Of a stretch of DNA of 64,000 nt, positions 11,447 through 22,628 are shown one piece after another (position 1 is the stretch's first letter; each line of letters opens with the position of its first letter). The stretch comes from Crotalaria pallida (Eukaryota > Streptophyta > Magnoliopsida > Fabales > Fabaceae), in contig CM075656.1 in the NCBI GenBank assembly GCA_037953625.1, positions 67,165,001-67,229,000 on the forward strand, written 5' to 3'. A program made the translations under genes and the position numbers. The notes beneath the pieces are model-generated. The model was not told the origin of the DNA and made no database searches. It saw only the letters and a program-made list of their open reading frames with translations.

Positions 11447-12502
11447 TGGTTAAATATTTAACAGTAACTACTCGAGTACTCTAGTCAGCTGAAAAAGAAA
11501 ATTTATTCTATTCTGGAAGCACGGACTACTCAAGTAGTGCTTCAACTACTCGAGTAGTACGAGTCTGCATCATCATCCAGTCTGATCCAAATATGACTGT
11601 TGGAGAGGCAATCAAGCCCAAATCTTTTCACATTCTCTCCTCCCTGATTCTTGGGGATTTTGGAGATTATATATGGATGCCTCTTCCAACTCTCACAAAA
11701 AACGAATTTTTGATACAAAAACCTGATTCAAGCTAAAACGCTTTTGATTCCAATCCCTATCTAAGTCTAGGTCTCAATTGGTTTACATACTTTCATATTC
11801 ATATTCAATTGATGAGATTGTAATTGGAGCCACAACCTTGTTACCGTCGTTATTCATATGATTGCTGCCATTAAAGCTTGGAGAAGGAGATCTTGAAGGT
11901 TTCAAGTGACTCTATTGCTAAAGAGAGAAGGTGTTCTTGAAGGTTTCAAGAAGCTCTCTTTGTGAAAGGTTGAAGAGGTTCTTCAACTGTGAATCAATTG
12001 AAATTGGGGTAAGATTTCAAGGGTTTGGTACACTCTTGAAAGGGTTAGGATTAGATTGAGTGAGGTTCACTAATTAATCCTGTTTGTATCCAATTTAATT
12101 GATTGGTAGTAAAACTCTCCCTAAGGTTTAGGGGGACTGGACGTAGCTCTCAAGTGGGTGAGAGTGAACCAGTATAATAATTCTCTGTGTTCTTCTTTAT
12201 CGCTTTCCTTCAAATTCCGCAATTTTAGTCTTTCTCATTGAACCTTAAGTTAGTCAATTTACCTGCTGTTGTTCGTGTTATTTTTGGCTTCCTGTGAAGC
12301 TTTCTGAAAATATGTTCACTGTCTGAAATTGCTCGTACTACTCGAGTAGTTGTGTGTTTTAGCACAAAAACTTAATTTTTGTTTAAAAACAGTAAGCGCG
12401 TTTATTGCTAATATCAATTAAATCCGAAAAATTAATATTGTTGCTTCCATTTACTATTCACCCCCTCTAGTAAATTGTTAGGCTACTTGTTGGTTTCCAA
12501 CA
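11447..12502 (+). repeat. Truncated 5' LTR of the Copia remnant
   Basis: It ends with GGTTTCCAACA, two bases before the primer-binding site. The start lacks a TG terminus and abuts tandem-unit copy A, so the LTR is truncated. It contains the palindrome ACTACTCGAGTAGT or partial forms of it at about 11470, 11530, 11552 and 12338. Confidence 0.65.
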
Positions 12503-12504
12503 AG

Positions 12505-12516
12505 TGGTATTAGAGC
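12505..12516 (+). other. Primer-binding site for initiator-Met tRNA (Copia remnant)
   Basis: TGGTATTAGAGC matches the iMet primer-site consensus TGGTATCAGAGC with one change, two bases after the LTR end. Confidence 0.8.
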
Positions 12517-12568
12517 TCGGTCGAAAGATCGAGTGTAAAAACTTTTTCGAAAAGATCCTAAGGAAACC

Positions 12569-14251
12569 ATGGGCTCTAACAATCCTTTTGGAGGGGAAGA
12601 CTCTTCAATAAACCGTCCTCCACTATTTAATGGTGAAGGATATGCTTATTGGAAAGCTAGAATAAAATTTTTTATTGAAGCAATTGATATTGATATTTGG
12701 GATGCAATTGAAAATGGTCCCTATGTACCTAAAAAGAAAATAAATGAGGAAGTTGTAGAAATTCTAAGGGCAAGTTGGACGGATGATGATAAAAAGAAAG
12801 TTTCTTATGATTTGAAAGCTAAAAACATCATCACTTCCGCCTTGTCTTATGATGAATTTTTCAGAGTTACACATTGTAAAAATGCTAAACAAATGTGGGA
12901 CATTCTACAACTTACTCATGAAGGTACAAGTGAAGTTAGACGTGCTAGATTAAATGCTTTAACGCACGAATATGAATTATCATTAATCATTTGATTGCTC
13001 TTGGTAAAACATTTATGAATGCTGAAATTAGTAACAAAGTGTTGAGATGTCTAAGTAGGGAATGACAGCCAAAGGTTACAGCCATCATGGAGTCTAAGGA
13101 TTTGGACTACATGGACTTAGCAACGCTTTTTGGAAAGCTTCAAGTACATGAAATGGAGTTAGGACGTCTAACTTTGCATGAGGAGTCGGATAAGAAAAAG
13201 AAGGAAATCGCACTAAAGACCCCCACAAAATCAACTAAGGTATGCGATGATTCCTCTAGCTCTAGTAATGACTCCGAATCTAGTATAGATGATGAAACTT
13301 TTCAAAAACTAGCAAAGAGGTTCAGTAAATGTTTTAAAAATAAAAATGAATTAAAAAGAATAAAGGAACCTAAGGACTCCTACCATAGAAATTGTTCCTC
13401 AAAAGATAAATTAAAATGTCATGAATGTGGTAAGAGAGGACACATAAGACCTCATTGTCCTGAGTATCTTAAGAGACATAAAGATGAAAAGAAAAAGGGC
13501 AAATTAAAAGAGCTTACATTGTGTGGGATGCACTGGATGAAAACGAAGAGACAAGCTCAAGCACATCAAGTGATGAGGAAGAAGCCAATCTTTGCCTGGT
13601 GAGTAGATTTGATGAAGGCGCATCATCAAGTTTCACTTCAAGTAAGCAAGGAACCGAGGTAAATCCGATTCCGAATCTGAGTCTCTTGATTATGAAGAAT
13701 TATATAGTGCTTATGTTGAAATGCATAATGAATTCAAGAAACTTGCTAAATTAAATGATAAAAGAAAAAGAGCTATTTTGAAATATAAAGAGCAAGTCTT
13801 GAATTTAGAAAAACGCATTGATGAGCTAAATAGTAAAATTGAAGCACTTCAACAAAGTATTGATTCTTTGAAAATTCAAGAAATCCCTCCTTGTGAAAGT
13901 TGCAAAAGTCATAAACATGAAGTTACAAATTTGAAAAACACTATTGCAACTTTATCAAGAAGTGATCAAAGATTAAATCAACTTCTTGAAAATCAAAGGA
14001 ACAATACAAATAAAACCAGCTTAGGATACATGAATGCCAAGAAAAAGAATTTTAGAAAAGTTGGTTCATTTTCAAATGTTAATTATTCTAAAAAGCCAAC
14101 TTGCTTTTATTGTGGCATTCATGGACACACCTCAAATATTTGTAGAATTAAATCTCATTATGGTGTGCCTAACGATTATTATGTTTGGATTGTGAAAGGT
14201 AAAAATCCCGATAAACCCAAAACAATTTGGGTACCCTCAAGCAAAACTTAA
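12569..14251 (+). pseudogene. Decayed Copia-type gag (UBN2 / CCHC)
   Basis: It starts ATGGGCTCTAACAATCC with the Copia gag N-terminus (RPPLFNGEGYAYWKARIKF; IITSALSYDEFFRV; MWDILQLTHEGTSEVRRARL). It is then broken: ~85 nt are missing at about 12985 compared with the sister gag at 16640-16710, an in-frame TGA replaces a Trp codon near 13064, and there is a frameshift near 13560. A first zinc knuckle CHECGKRGHIRPHC lies near 13425. A coiled region follows, and a second knuckle CFYCGIHGHTSNIC near 14103, before IWVPSSKT and stop. No protease, integrase or reverse transcriptase follows. In Copia elements gag forms the particle and binds RNA. Confidence 0.8.
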
Positions 14252-14510
14252 TTTTTTCAAGTACTTTTGAAGGGCTATGTGCTTAAATATTTTTTTTAAT
14301 TGCCTCTTCATAAGTATATTTGTTTTAGGGGGAGAAATTTTTTTTTTTGGGTTATAAATCAACAAGTGCTATCAATGCTCATAATCCAACATGTATTATT
14401 ATGTTCTTCCTTTGGCATATTGCTCTAAATTTAGGCTCCTTTTTGATCATGCCAAAAGGGGGAGAAATGGAAAGAAAGAAAGATCTTCAAGCTTCTTCCT
14501 TCTTCTCCTC

Positions 14511-14515
14511 ACTCT
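14511..14515 (+). other. Left target-site duplication ACTCT
   Basis: ACTCT precedes the left LTR and recurs at 20370-20374 directly after the right LTR, marking an intact 5-bp insertion duplication. Confidence 0.85.
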
Positions 14516-16151
14516 TGTAAGTTCCATTGAGAATGTTTTGATAATGACAAAAGGTTTTGAACAAGCTACAAAGGTGTTGATCAAGTTCAAGCTCAACAAG
14601 CAACAACAAACATCAAAGGAAGAAGAGAGAACAAGCTCATGAAGACTTAGTTTGAGTATAATTGTAATATCTTTTGCCTCTCTAGATTAAGTCTTTTTAT
14701 TTGATGAGTTTGGATAGAGTCCTATAGAGGGTAGTGAATCTCTTTTGATTGCATGATTATATCATAATTTGAGTTTTCACTTAACCTAAAATCAATAGGT
14801 GGCTTAGAGGTTTGAAAGGAAAGGTTTAGTTTTGAGAAAACAAGTTTTTAATTGATTTTAACAGGGTTTAATCGATTAATATAAAGTCTAATCGATTATG
14901 CATATATCTAATCGATTAAACACTGCAGATCTGATTTTTAAAATACGTTTTTCACTTCTCAAAATCAGTTTTCAACTCTCATAACTTTTGGAGATTCTAC
15001 ATAAACCTTTTCCCAATTATTGTGATCATCTAGAATCATTTTTACATCAATTTTACAAAGAATCAAGCCACTCTATTCTCTCTCAATTTCATAGATCAAA
15101 GCTTTCTATTTTCATATTCTTTGATCAAGAACTCTTGAATCTTTCATATTGATTTTGTCATAACTATTGGAAGAGATTCATAGGAGTGTCATTTTGTTTT
15201 CTATTGTGTTGTAATCTTTGCAAGAGGCAAGCCATCTACAACAAACAAGAAGACTTGCTGTGTCGATTATCATCAAGCAAAGTTCATTCAAAGTGAAGAA
15301 GTCTTGGTTGTGAATCAAGCAAAGTTCATTCAAAGTGAAGAAGAAGTCTTGGTTGTGAATCAAGCAAAGTGAAGTCTTGTTGTGAGGTATCAACGAGCAA
15401 CGTGAAGACTTGTTGTGTGGATTATCAACAAGGGGTAGAGGTTAGATTAGAGAGAAGGTCAATAGGATTACAAGGCAAGGGTGTGGTGTATCCTTTGTAG
15501 GCTATCAAGAAGGGAGTCTTGAGAGGCATTTACTTGTAATTTGAGAACTCTAATTCCTCATAGTTAAGAATCTCTCTTGGTTGAAGAGGGGACTGGATGT
15601 AGCTTTCAAGTGGATGAAAGTGAACCAGGATAAATCACTGTGCCGTATCTCTAAACCCTTACTCTTTACATTCTTGTTATTCATTGTGTTCTTGGTTGAA
15701 AACCTAGAGAAAGATTGATTTTCATAATTGATTGAATTGAATCTTTAATTGTGCAAATTGATTTGGGAAAATCATTTTCATAACCTAGGTAATTAATAAG
15801 AATATATGTGTTAATTGTTTCCGCCGAATCTCTGGTTATACGTGTTGATTGATTGATTTTCGTATTCGATTGAAAAGTGATTTTTCAGTTTTTAACTGTC
15901 GTAATCGATTAGTAATCGATTAAGTGAATTCATGATAACTGGTCTTAATCGATTAAATCTCAGGTTAATCGATTAAATCTCAGTTTAATCGATTAAATGC
16001 TGTAGAATTTGCAAAAATCATTCGTTTTAATTGTTTCAATTAGATTCGGTCGAAAATCTTTCAAGGTTTCTTTTACACCTATTCAACCCCCCCTTCTACG
16101 TGTTCTCCTAGGGTTCCTTAGTTGTTTCAACCACCAATTGTGGTTTCCTCA
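14516..16151 (+). repeat. 5' LTR of the gag-only Copia element
   Basis: It runs from TGTAAGTTCC to GGTTTCCTCA. It contains eight or so TAATCGATTA-type palindromes in two clusters (14868-14915 and 15900-16000). A duplicated segment (AAGTTCATTCAAAGTGAAGA twice) lies at 15280-15350. Confidence 0.9.
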
Positions 16152-16153
16152 AT

Positions 16154-16166
16154 TGGTATCAAAGCT
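16154..16166 (+). other. Primer-binding site for initiator-Met tRNA
   Basis: TGGTATCAAAGCT matches the iMet consensus TGGTATCAGAGC with one mismatch, separated from the LTR end by the dinucleotide AT. Confidence 0.85.
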
Positions 16167-16224
16167 CGGTCGAAAGACACGAGCATAAGAGCTTTTTCGT
16201 AAAGATCCTAGTTAAGTAACCGCA

Positions 16225-17984
16225 ATGGGTTCCATGAATCCCTTTGGTGTTGAAGGCTCCTCCATAAGTCGTCCTCCACTATTTAATGGTGAGGGATATG
16301 CTTATGGAAAGTTAGAATGAAAATTTTTATCCAAGCCATTGATAATGAAATTCGGAAAGCAATAGAAAAAGGTCCTCATATCCCCTCTAGTTTAGTTGAA
16401 GGCGTTGTACATTTAATCCCTGAGGATAAGTGGAAGGATGATGATAGAAAGAAAGTTCAATATGATTATAAAGCAAAGAATATCATTACCTCCGCTTTAT
16501 ATTATGATGAGTTCTTTAGAGTTTCCCAATGTGCTAGTGCTAAGGAAATGTGGGACACTTTACAAGTGACTCATGAAGGAACTAGTGAGGTTAGGAGAGC
16601 TAGATTGAATGTTTTGATGCGTGAATATGAATTGTTTCAAATGCTTCCAAATGAATCTATAAATGATATGCAAATGCGATTTACTCATATTATTAATCAT
16701 TTGCTTGCTCTTGGTAAAACTTTTCTTCAAGGTGAACTTTTTAACAAAGTGTTGAGATGTTTAGACAGGAATTGGCAACCAAAAGTAACGACTATTGTTG
16801 AATCTAAGAATTTGGATGCTATGGATCTTGCAACACTTTTCGGAAAGCTTCAAGAACATGAAATGGAGCTTGGACGTTTAAACATGAATGAAGAGTCGGA
16901 TAAGAACAAAGGAAGAAAGGGACTTGCTCTTAAAGTCAATAGATCATTCAAAAAGAAAGAGAGTTCCGATGATAATGATAGTGAAGATTCCGATTCGGAT
17001 GTTGATGAAAAATAAATGAAACTCTTACTAAGGAAATTTGACAAGTTTCTAAGGAGAAAAGGAAGGTTGAACAAAGACAAGAGTAAAGAGAAGAATTCTC
17101 CACACTACAAGACCAAGACTACAAAAGATGGAGTAGTTTTCCATGAATGTGGAAAGCCCGGTCATCTCAAGTATGCATGCTCTAAGTATCTCAAGAAAAA
17201 GGAGAAAGAAAAGAAAAATTCAAAACAAAAAAGGGCATATATAGTTTGGGATAGTGATGTAGATGAGAAGAAAAGCACATCAAGTAGTTCTTCGGATGAT
17301 GAAGAAGTCGCTAATCTCAACTTGCTAGTTCAAGTAGATGAAGAGGAAAGTTCAAATGATGAATCAAGTGAACAAAGCGAGGATAGCGATGTAAGTGATA
17401 CTAAATCCAAAATTTCTTCTAAATATGAATTGTTATATAATGCTTATGAAGAAATGCATGAAGAACTTAAGAAACTAGCTTTGAAAAACATTGAAAGAAA
17501 GAAGCTCATTTTGAAACATCAACAAGAGATTTTAGAACTTCAAAAACAAGTTGATGAGCTTAATCTTGAAAATGAAACCCTTGATCTCATTTATGCTAGT
17601 TCTTCTTGTGATTGTGCTAGTAGATTGAATATTGTGGTTTATTGTGAGGATTGCAAGTTGCTTAAAGATGAAAATGTTATTTTGAAAAATAAGCTTGCAA
17701 GTTTCACAAATGGTGATATTAGATTGCGCACATTGTTAAATTTTCAAAGAGAAAATTCAAACAAGTTTGGTTTGGGTTATACTAATGCTAAGAGTAATTC
17801 TCATAGAAATGTTGTTGATTTTTCTAAAGTTGATTTTTCAAATGCACCAACATGTTTCTATTGTGGTACTCATGGACATACTTCAAATGTGTGTTATGTT
17901 AAAGTGCATGGTATACCTAGAGAAAATTTTGTTTGGATTAAGAAGGGATCCAAGACAATTTGGATACCAAAAGGCAAAGCATGA
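16225..17984 (+). pseudogene. Copia-type gag with one frameshift and one in-frame stop
   Basis: The ATG at 16225 opens a gag N-terminus, but one base is missing at about 16304 (CTTATGGAAAG against CTTATTGGAAAG in the sister copy). The correct frame is then open from 16317. A UBN2-type core follows (IITSALYYDEFFRV; MWDTLQVTHEGTSEVRRARL; VLRCLDRNWQPKVT). An in-frame TAA sits at 17013-17015, after an acidic Asp/Ser stretch, and the same frame continues to 17984. The first zinc knuckle has lost its leading Cys (FHECGKPGHLKYAC, near 17140). The second, CFYCGTHGHTSNVC near 17851, is intact. A Lys/Glu-rich coiled segment lies between them. The protein ends IWIPKGKA at the point where protease would begin in a full-length element. 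Confidence 0.8.
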
Positions 17985-18069
17985 TTGTTTTGTAGGTATG
18001 ATTGAAGATGCAAATGAAGGTCTATACACATTCTTCAAATCTCAAGAGAATGTCCTACAAAGTGGTAAA

Positions 18070-18470
18070 ATTTGATATTGTTGAATATCCTCAATTGGTA
18101 TCTTCTCAATTGGTATTATTTTTTTAAAAGTTCATTTGGTATCATTGAGTGATTATTAGATGATTATCATGCTATTGTTGATATTGTGATATTTCTTTAC
18201 AATTGATATCTTACTTTGTTAAGTGATATTATGATTTCTTAGTCTTTCAATTGGTATCACATTTCAAAGTATAGTTCTTGTATTTTTCAATTGGTATCAA
18301 TGTTGTGAAGAAATGATCATTGATGTCTCTTACTTTGGCTTAGCATTTTATTTTTCAATTGGTATCAATGTTGTGAAGAAAGGATTTTATAAAAGAGAAA
18401 TCAATGATCATTGTTACTCTTCTTACTTTGGCTTAGTATTTTATATTTCAATTGGTATATATTACTTTTT
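18070..18470 (+). repeat. Reiterated TCAATTGGTATC motifs in the 3' non-coding region
   Basis: TCAATTGGTATC or a one-base variant occurs at 18091, 18106, 18132, 18247, 18287, 18355 and 18448. The last three lie in imperfect ~70-90-bp tandem repeats that share TTGTGAAGAAA and TTACTTTGGCTTAG. The motif is the same as the LTR-end/primer-site junction of this element (16149-16160). Confidence 0.8.
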
Positions 18471-18694
18471 GATAATGCCAAAGGGGGAGAAATGGTTGTT
18501 TTGGAGAAAGGGTTGTTTTGTTGTTTTTGTATAGGTTGAGCAAAGTTGTTGAAGATAGGGGGAAAATCAAGCTTCTATCAATTGGATTTCAAATGTCAAA
18601 AGCATTAATTGAGGGGGAGCAAGAGTCTCACCAAGTGATCAAATGGTTCAAGCATCAACAACTTCAAACAACTTCAAAACATGTTTGTCATTTT

Positions 18695-18709
18695 AAAAAA
18701 GGGGGAGAT
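18695..18709 (+). other. Polypurine tract of the gag-only Copia element
   Basis: AAAAAAGGGGGAGAT lies immediately before the 3' LTR and is the expected plus-strand primer. Extra GGGGGAG tracts occur upstream at about 18484, 18559 and 18613. Confidence 0.8.
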
Positions 18710-20369
18710 TGTAAGTTCCATTGAGAATGTTTTGATAATGACAAAAGGTTTTGAACAAGCTACAAAGGTGTTGATCAAGTTCAAGCTCAACAAGCAACAA
18801 CAAACATCAAAGGAAGAAGAGAGAACAAGCTCATGAAGACTTAGTTTGAGTATAATTGTAATATCTTTTGCCTCTCTAGATTAAGTCTTTTTATTTGATG
18901 AGTTTGGATAGAGTCCTATAGAGGGTAGTGAATCTCTTTTGATTGCATGATTATATCATAATTTAAGTTTTCACTTAACCTAAAATCAATAGGTGGCTTA
19001 GAGGTTTGAAAGGAAAGGTTTAGTTTTGAGAAAACAAGTTTTTAATTGATTTTAACAGGGTTTAATCGATTAAAATAAAGTCTAATCGATTACTAATTGA
19101 TTATTCATATATCTAATCGATTAAACACTGCAGATCTGATTTTTAAAATACGTTTTTCACTTCTCAAAATCAGTTTTCAACTCTCATAACTTTTGGAGAT
19201 TCTACATAAACCTTTTCCCAATTATTGTGATCATCTAGAATCATTTTTACATCAATTTTACAAAGAATCAAGCCACTCCATTCTCGCTCAATTTCATAGA
19301 TCAAAGCTTTCTATTTTCATATTCTTTGATCAAGAACTCTTGAATCTTTCATATTGATTTTGTCATAACTATTGGAAGAGATTCATAGGATTGTCATTTT
19401 GTTTTCTATTGTTTTGTAATCTTTGCAAGAGGCAAGCCATCTACAACAAACAAGAAGACTTGGTGTGTCGATTATCATCAAGCAAAGTTCATTCAAAGTG
19501 AAGAAGAAGTCTTGGTTGTGAATCAAGCAAAGTTCATTCAAAGTGAAGAAGAAGTCTTGGTTGTGAATCAAGCAAAGTGAAGTCTTGTTGTGAGGTATCA
19601 ACGAGCAACGTGAAGACTTGTTGTGTGGATTATCAACAAGGGGTAGAGGTTAGATTAGAGAGAAGGTCAATAGGATTACAAGGCAAGGGTGTGGTGTATC
19701 CTTTGTAGGCTATCAAGAAGGGAGTCTTGAGAGGCATTTACTTGTAATTTGAGAACTCTAATTCCTCAATCTCTCTTGGTTGAAGAGGGGACTGGATGAA
19801 GCTTTCAAGTGAATGAAAGTGAATCAGGATAAATCACTGTGCCGTATCTCTAAACCCTTACTCTTTACATTCTTGTTATTCATTGTGTTCTTGGTTGAAA
19901 ACCTAGAGAAAGATTGATTTTCATAATTGATTGAATTGAATCTTTAATTGTGCAAATTGATTTGGGAAAATCATTTTCATAACCTAGGTAATTAATAAGA
20001 ATATAGGTGTTAATTGTTTCCGCTGAATCTCTGGTTATACGTGTTGATTGATTGATTTTCGTATTCGATTGAAAAGTGATTTTTCAGTTTTTAACTGTCA
20101 TAATCGATTAGTAATCGATTAAGTGAATTCATGCTAGTTGGTCTTAATCGATTAAATCTCAGGTTAATCGATTAAATCTCAGTTTAATCGATTAAATCTC
20201 AGTTTAATCGATTAAATGCTGTAGAATTTGCAAAAATCAATTGTTTTAATTGTTTCGATTAGATTCGGTCGAAAATCTTTCAAGGTTTCTTTTACACCTA
20301 TTCAACCCCCCTTCTAGGTGTTCTCCTAGGGTTCCTTAGTTGTTTCAACCACCAATTGCGGTTTCCTCA
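18710..20369 (+). repeat. 3' LTR of the gag-only Copia element
   Basis: From TGTAAGTTCC to GGTTTCCTCA, nearly identical to the 5' LTR. Differences include an extra TAATCGATTA-type unit near 20200, a short insertion near 19092 and a small deletion near 19770. Confidence 0.9.
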
Positions 20370-21227
20370 ACTCTCGGCCACTCTCTCTTTCTCTCTCTAT
20401 CTAAAAGCTTGATGGACTCCTAGAGTTGGTGTTTAGTTTAGAAAGAAGGAAATGAAGAAATGAAGGAGTTGATGGCAAAATGAACCAATGGTAAGCCTTA
20501 TATAGACCAAACCGTGACTTCCTCTTTTGCCCTTGGAAATTAATTCGGCCATGTGTTAAAGGGAGGGGCAATTTTGGCTTTTTAATTTGTTGCATGGGTG
20601 GATTTTATCAAGGGGACATCTAGGAGTGATTTAAGGCTTTAGAGTCACTTCATGCATGATTTATTTCTACTACTTAAATTTTTCTACAAACTTAACTTCT
20701 TTAGGGTTCTAATTATTCTATAGGCTCCTTGTCTTAAAATTAAAATCCTAAGCTTACCCACATACATACATACACACGTAGCACACATATACACACATAC
20801 ATGCATTATCATATTCTTCCACTAATTTAATTTCCATACACACGTAGCACACATATACACACATACATGCTTTATCATATTCTTCCACTAATTTAATTCC
20901 CATATAATCCTAAGCATACACACATAGCAATACCGTACATACATACACATACATACATGGAAATAAATCTTTTTCTCATAAAACCACTCATGTATAAGAA
21001 TCATAATTCTTTAAAGCATAAAGAAAATATTAAATACATAATCGTTCCTCAAAACTCAACTTTAAGATTCATAGCATTATCTCATGAAAATCATTCCTTT
21101 AAAATCATCCACCACTTTGAAATCATGAAATAAGAAATTTATTCAAAGAAATACTCTTTCAAACATTTTCTCAAAAATAAATCTCTTTAGTGCTTAAAAT
21201 AATACGAGGAATTTGCGGGTCGTCACA
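20370..21227 (-). mobile_element. Gypsy-type LTR arm, minus orientation (truncated)
   Basis: Reverse complement of the 5' part of the LTR at 22629. It includes the C/T-rich tract, the leader-like region and the (CA/TA)n stretch. It starts (minus strand) TGTGACGACCC at 21227, preceded by a polypurine tract (plus-strand TTCTCCCCAACTT, 21228-21240). The arm continues leftwards as ~14470-14515, from which it was separated by the gag-only Copia insertion. Confidence 0.7.
20771..20902. repeat. Tandem duplication, 66-bp period, in a CA/TA-rich tract
   Basis: The segment beginning TACACACGTAGCACACATAT recurs 66 bp later and ends with ATTCTTCCACTAATTTAAT. It lies within a purine-pyrimidine alternating microsatellite region that continues to about 20960. 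Confidence 0.8.
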
Positions 21228-22628
21228 TTCTCCCCAACTTAAAGATTTCTCGTCCCCGAGAAATACGTTGCGGATTGGGCAGCAGGACACAAAATTTTCG
21301 CATTATGGTGATTCCCATGAGAACACTCTCATTCTCACTTCGTGGTCGTATTCCCTTTGCTGGCATCATGTACTTTACAATACTCCTTGTTTGTCGCTTT
21401 CTGATGAAGAAACTTCACACGTATAACCGCTTGCGTGTCGAAACGAGTCGAGTCCAACGGACTAACCAACGAGGATATCGTCTCTTAATTGATCGTCGTT
21501 AGAGGGAGCTCAACTGTAGGTACAAACTTAGGGAATATCAAGCAAACATAAAGTTATCAAAAATCTCTAAGATTGAGACGCCATGACCCTTGATGTGGTA
21601 TCATTGTTTGATAGACCTGAGTCTGTTGACCTTGACGTACCTTTTGTACAAAGAGTAGTCATTACCTTTAAGGATATAGGATGCTATCCCTGGATCCCCG
21701 TATTTGTTGAATTGCTTCAACAAAAAACAGTCCTTGTTGCTGAAATTCGAACTTTCTTCATGAGCCTTACTATCGAACCATAGCCTCCCCGATCCTTCCC
21801 AAAATTCATTAGTCTGGTTTGTGGAATTGGAAGTGTCATAGTTGCCTAGATAGCTTAGGCTTGAATGATCATGGATGGATAAATGGTGGTAATTGAATAA
21901 AAGAAAGGACAATGGTGAACTTAGTAGTAAGTTTGATCAAAGTTGGGGAGCTACAAGGAAGAAAAGAGGTGTATATTGTCGGCAAATTGAGGAGATCATG
22001 ATGAATTTGGATGATTAGGATTACCCTATACTATAACCAGAGGTTTAGACGAAGAAAGTAATAGGAATGATTGATATTAGGGATGAATTTAATGAGAAAA
22101 GTGAGGTTGTTTTGAGGAAGTAGAACCAAGGTTGCAATAGAATCCCCTTAAGTTGGAGACATAATGGATGAAAGCATTAGATTTAGAAGGAGAACTAAAG
22201 GAAGGAGTAGTTACTTGAGAATTATTGAGAATCCAAAGTTGTAGAGAGTAGCGAGTGTCTAAGGATTTTAGGTGAAACCTCGTGTTCTTAAGAGATGTGT
22301 GAATTTATGTTTGCTTGGTATCCCCTAACTTTGTACCTAAGGTTGAGCTTCCTGTAACGATGATTAGTTAAGAGATGGTGTTCTCTTGGGCTAGTCCGTT
22401 GGACTTGACCCGATTCAACGCGCGAGTGATTGTACGTGCGAAGCTTCTTCGTCCGAAGGCGACAAACGAGGAGTATTGTAAAGTAAACGATGCCAGCAAA
22501 GGAAATACGACCACGAAGTGAGAATGAGAGTATTCTCATGGGAATCACCGTAATGCGAGAATTCTGTATACTGCTGCCCAATCCGCAACGTATTTCTTGG
22601 GGACGAGAAATCTTTAAGTTGGGGAGAA
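21228..22628. mobile_element. Gypsy internal 3' ends facing each other, with central spacer
   Basis: 21228-~21580 is the reverse complement of ~22275-22628. Both carry the segment AATCCGCAACGTATTTCT next to the polypurine tract, with moderate divergence. The centre (~21580-22275) is single-copy within the window and carries an unrecognised minus-strand frame at 21601-21912. I see no reverse transcriptase, integrase or gag motif here, so the source elements may be non-coding or too truncated to tell. Confidence 0.55.
22616..22628 (+). other. Polypurine tract of the right Gypsy arm
   Basis: AAGTTGGGGAGAA lies directly before the TGTAACACCC LTR start. Confidence 0.75.

Larger units (their letters stand above)
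11447..14470 (+). mobile_element. Truncated gag-only Copia retrotransposon remnant
   Basis: Order: truncated 5' LTR (11447-12502), iMet primer-binding site (12505), decayed gag (12569-14251), then ~200 bp of non-coding 3' sequence with two GGGGGAGAAA tracts (near 14330 and 14458). The 3' sequence TTTTTGATCATGCC + AAAAGGGGGAGAAATGG matches the corresponding part of the neighbouring element (near 18470), which also lacks pol. The 3' LTR is absent; homology gives way to the Gypsy LTR arm at about 14470. Both ends are therefore lost by deletion or recombination. Confidence 0.75.
14516..20369 (+). mobile_element. Complete non-autonomous, gag-only Copia LTR retrotransposon
   Basis: The 5854-bp element has two near-identical LTRs (1636 and 1660 bp), a 5-bp target duplication ACTCT, an iMet primer site, a polypurine tract and a Copia gag. 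The 2.56-kb interior has no protease, integrase, reverse transcriptase or RNase H. Gag ends at 17984 and only non-coding repetitive DNA follows. That is the layout described for gag-carrying terminal-repeat elements (TR-GAG), which must borrow pol from a relative. It sits inside the polypyrimidine tract of the Gypsy LTR arm, which resumes at 20370. Similarity of the two LTRs implies fairly recent insertion. Confidence 0.85.
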
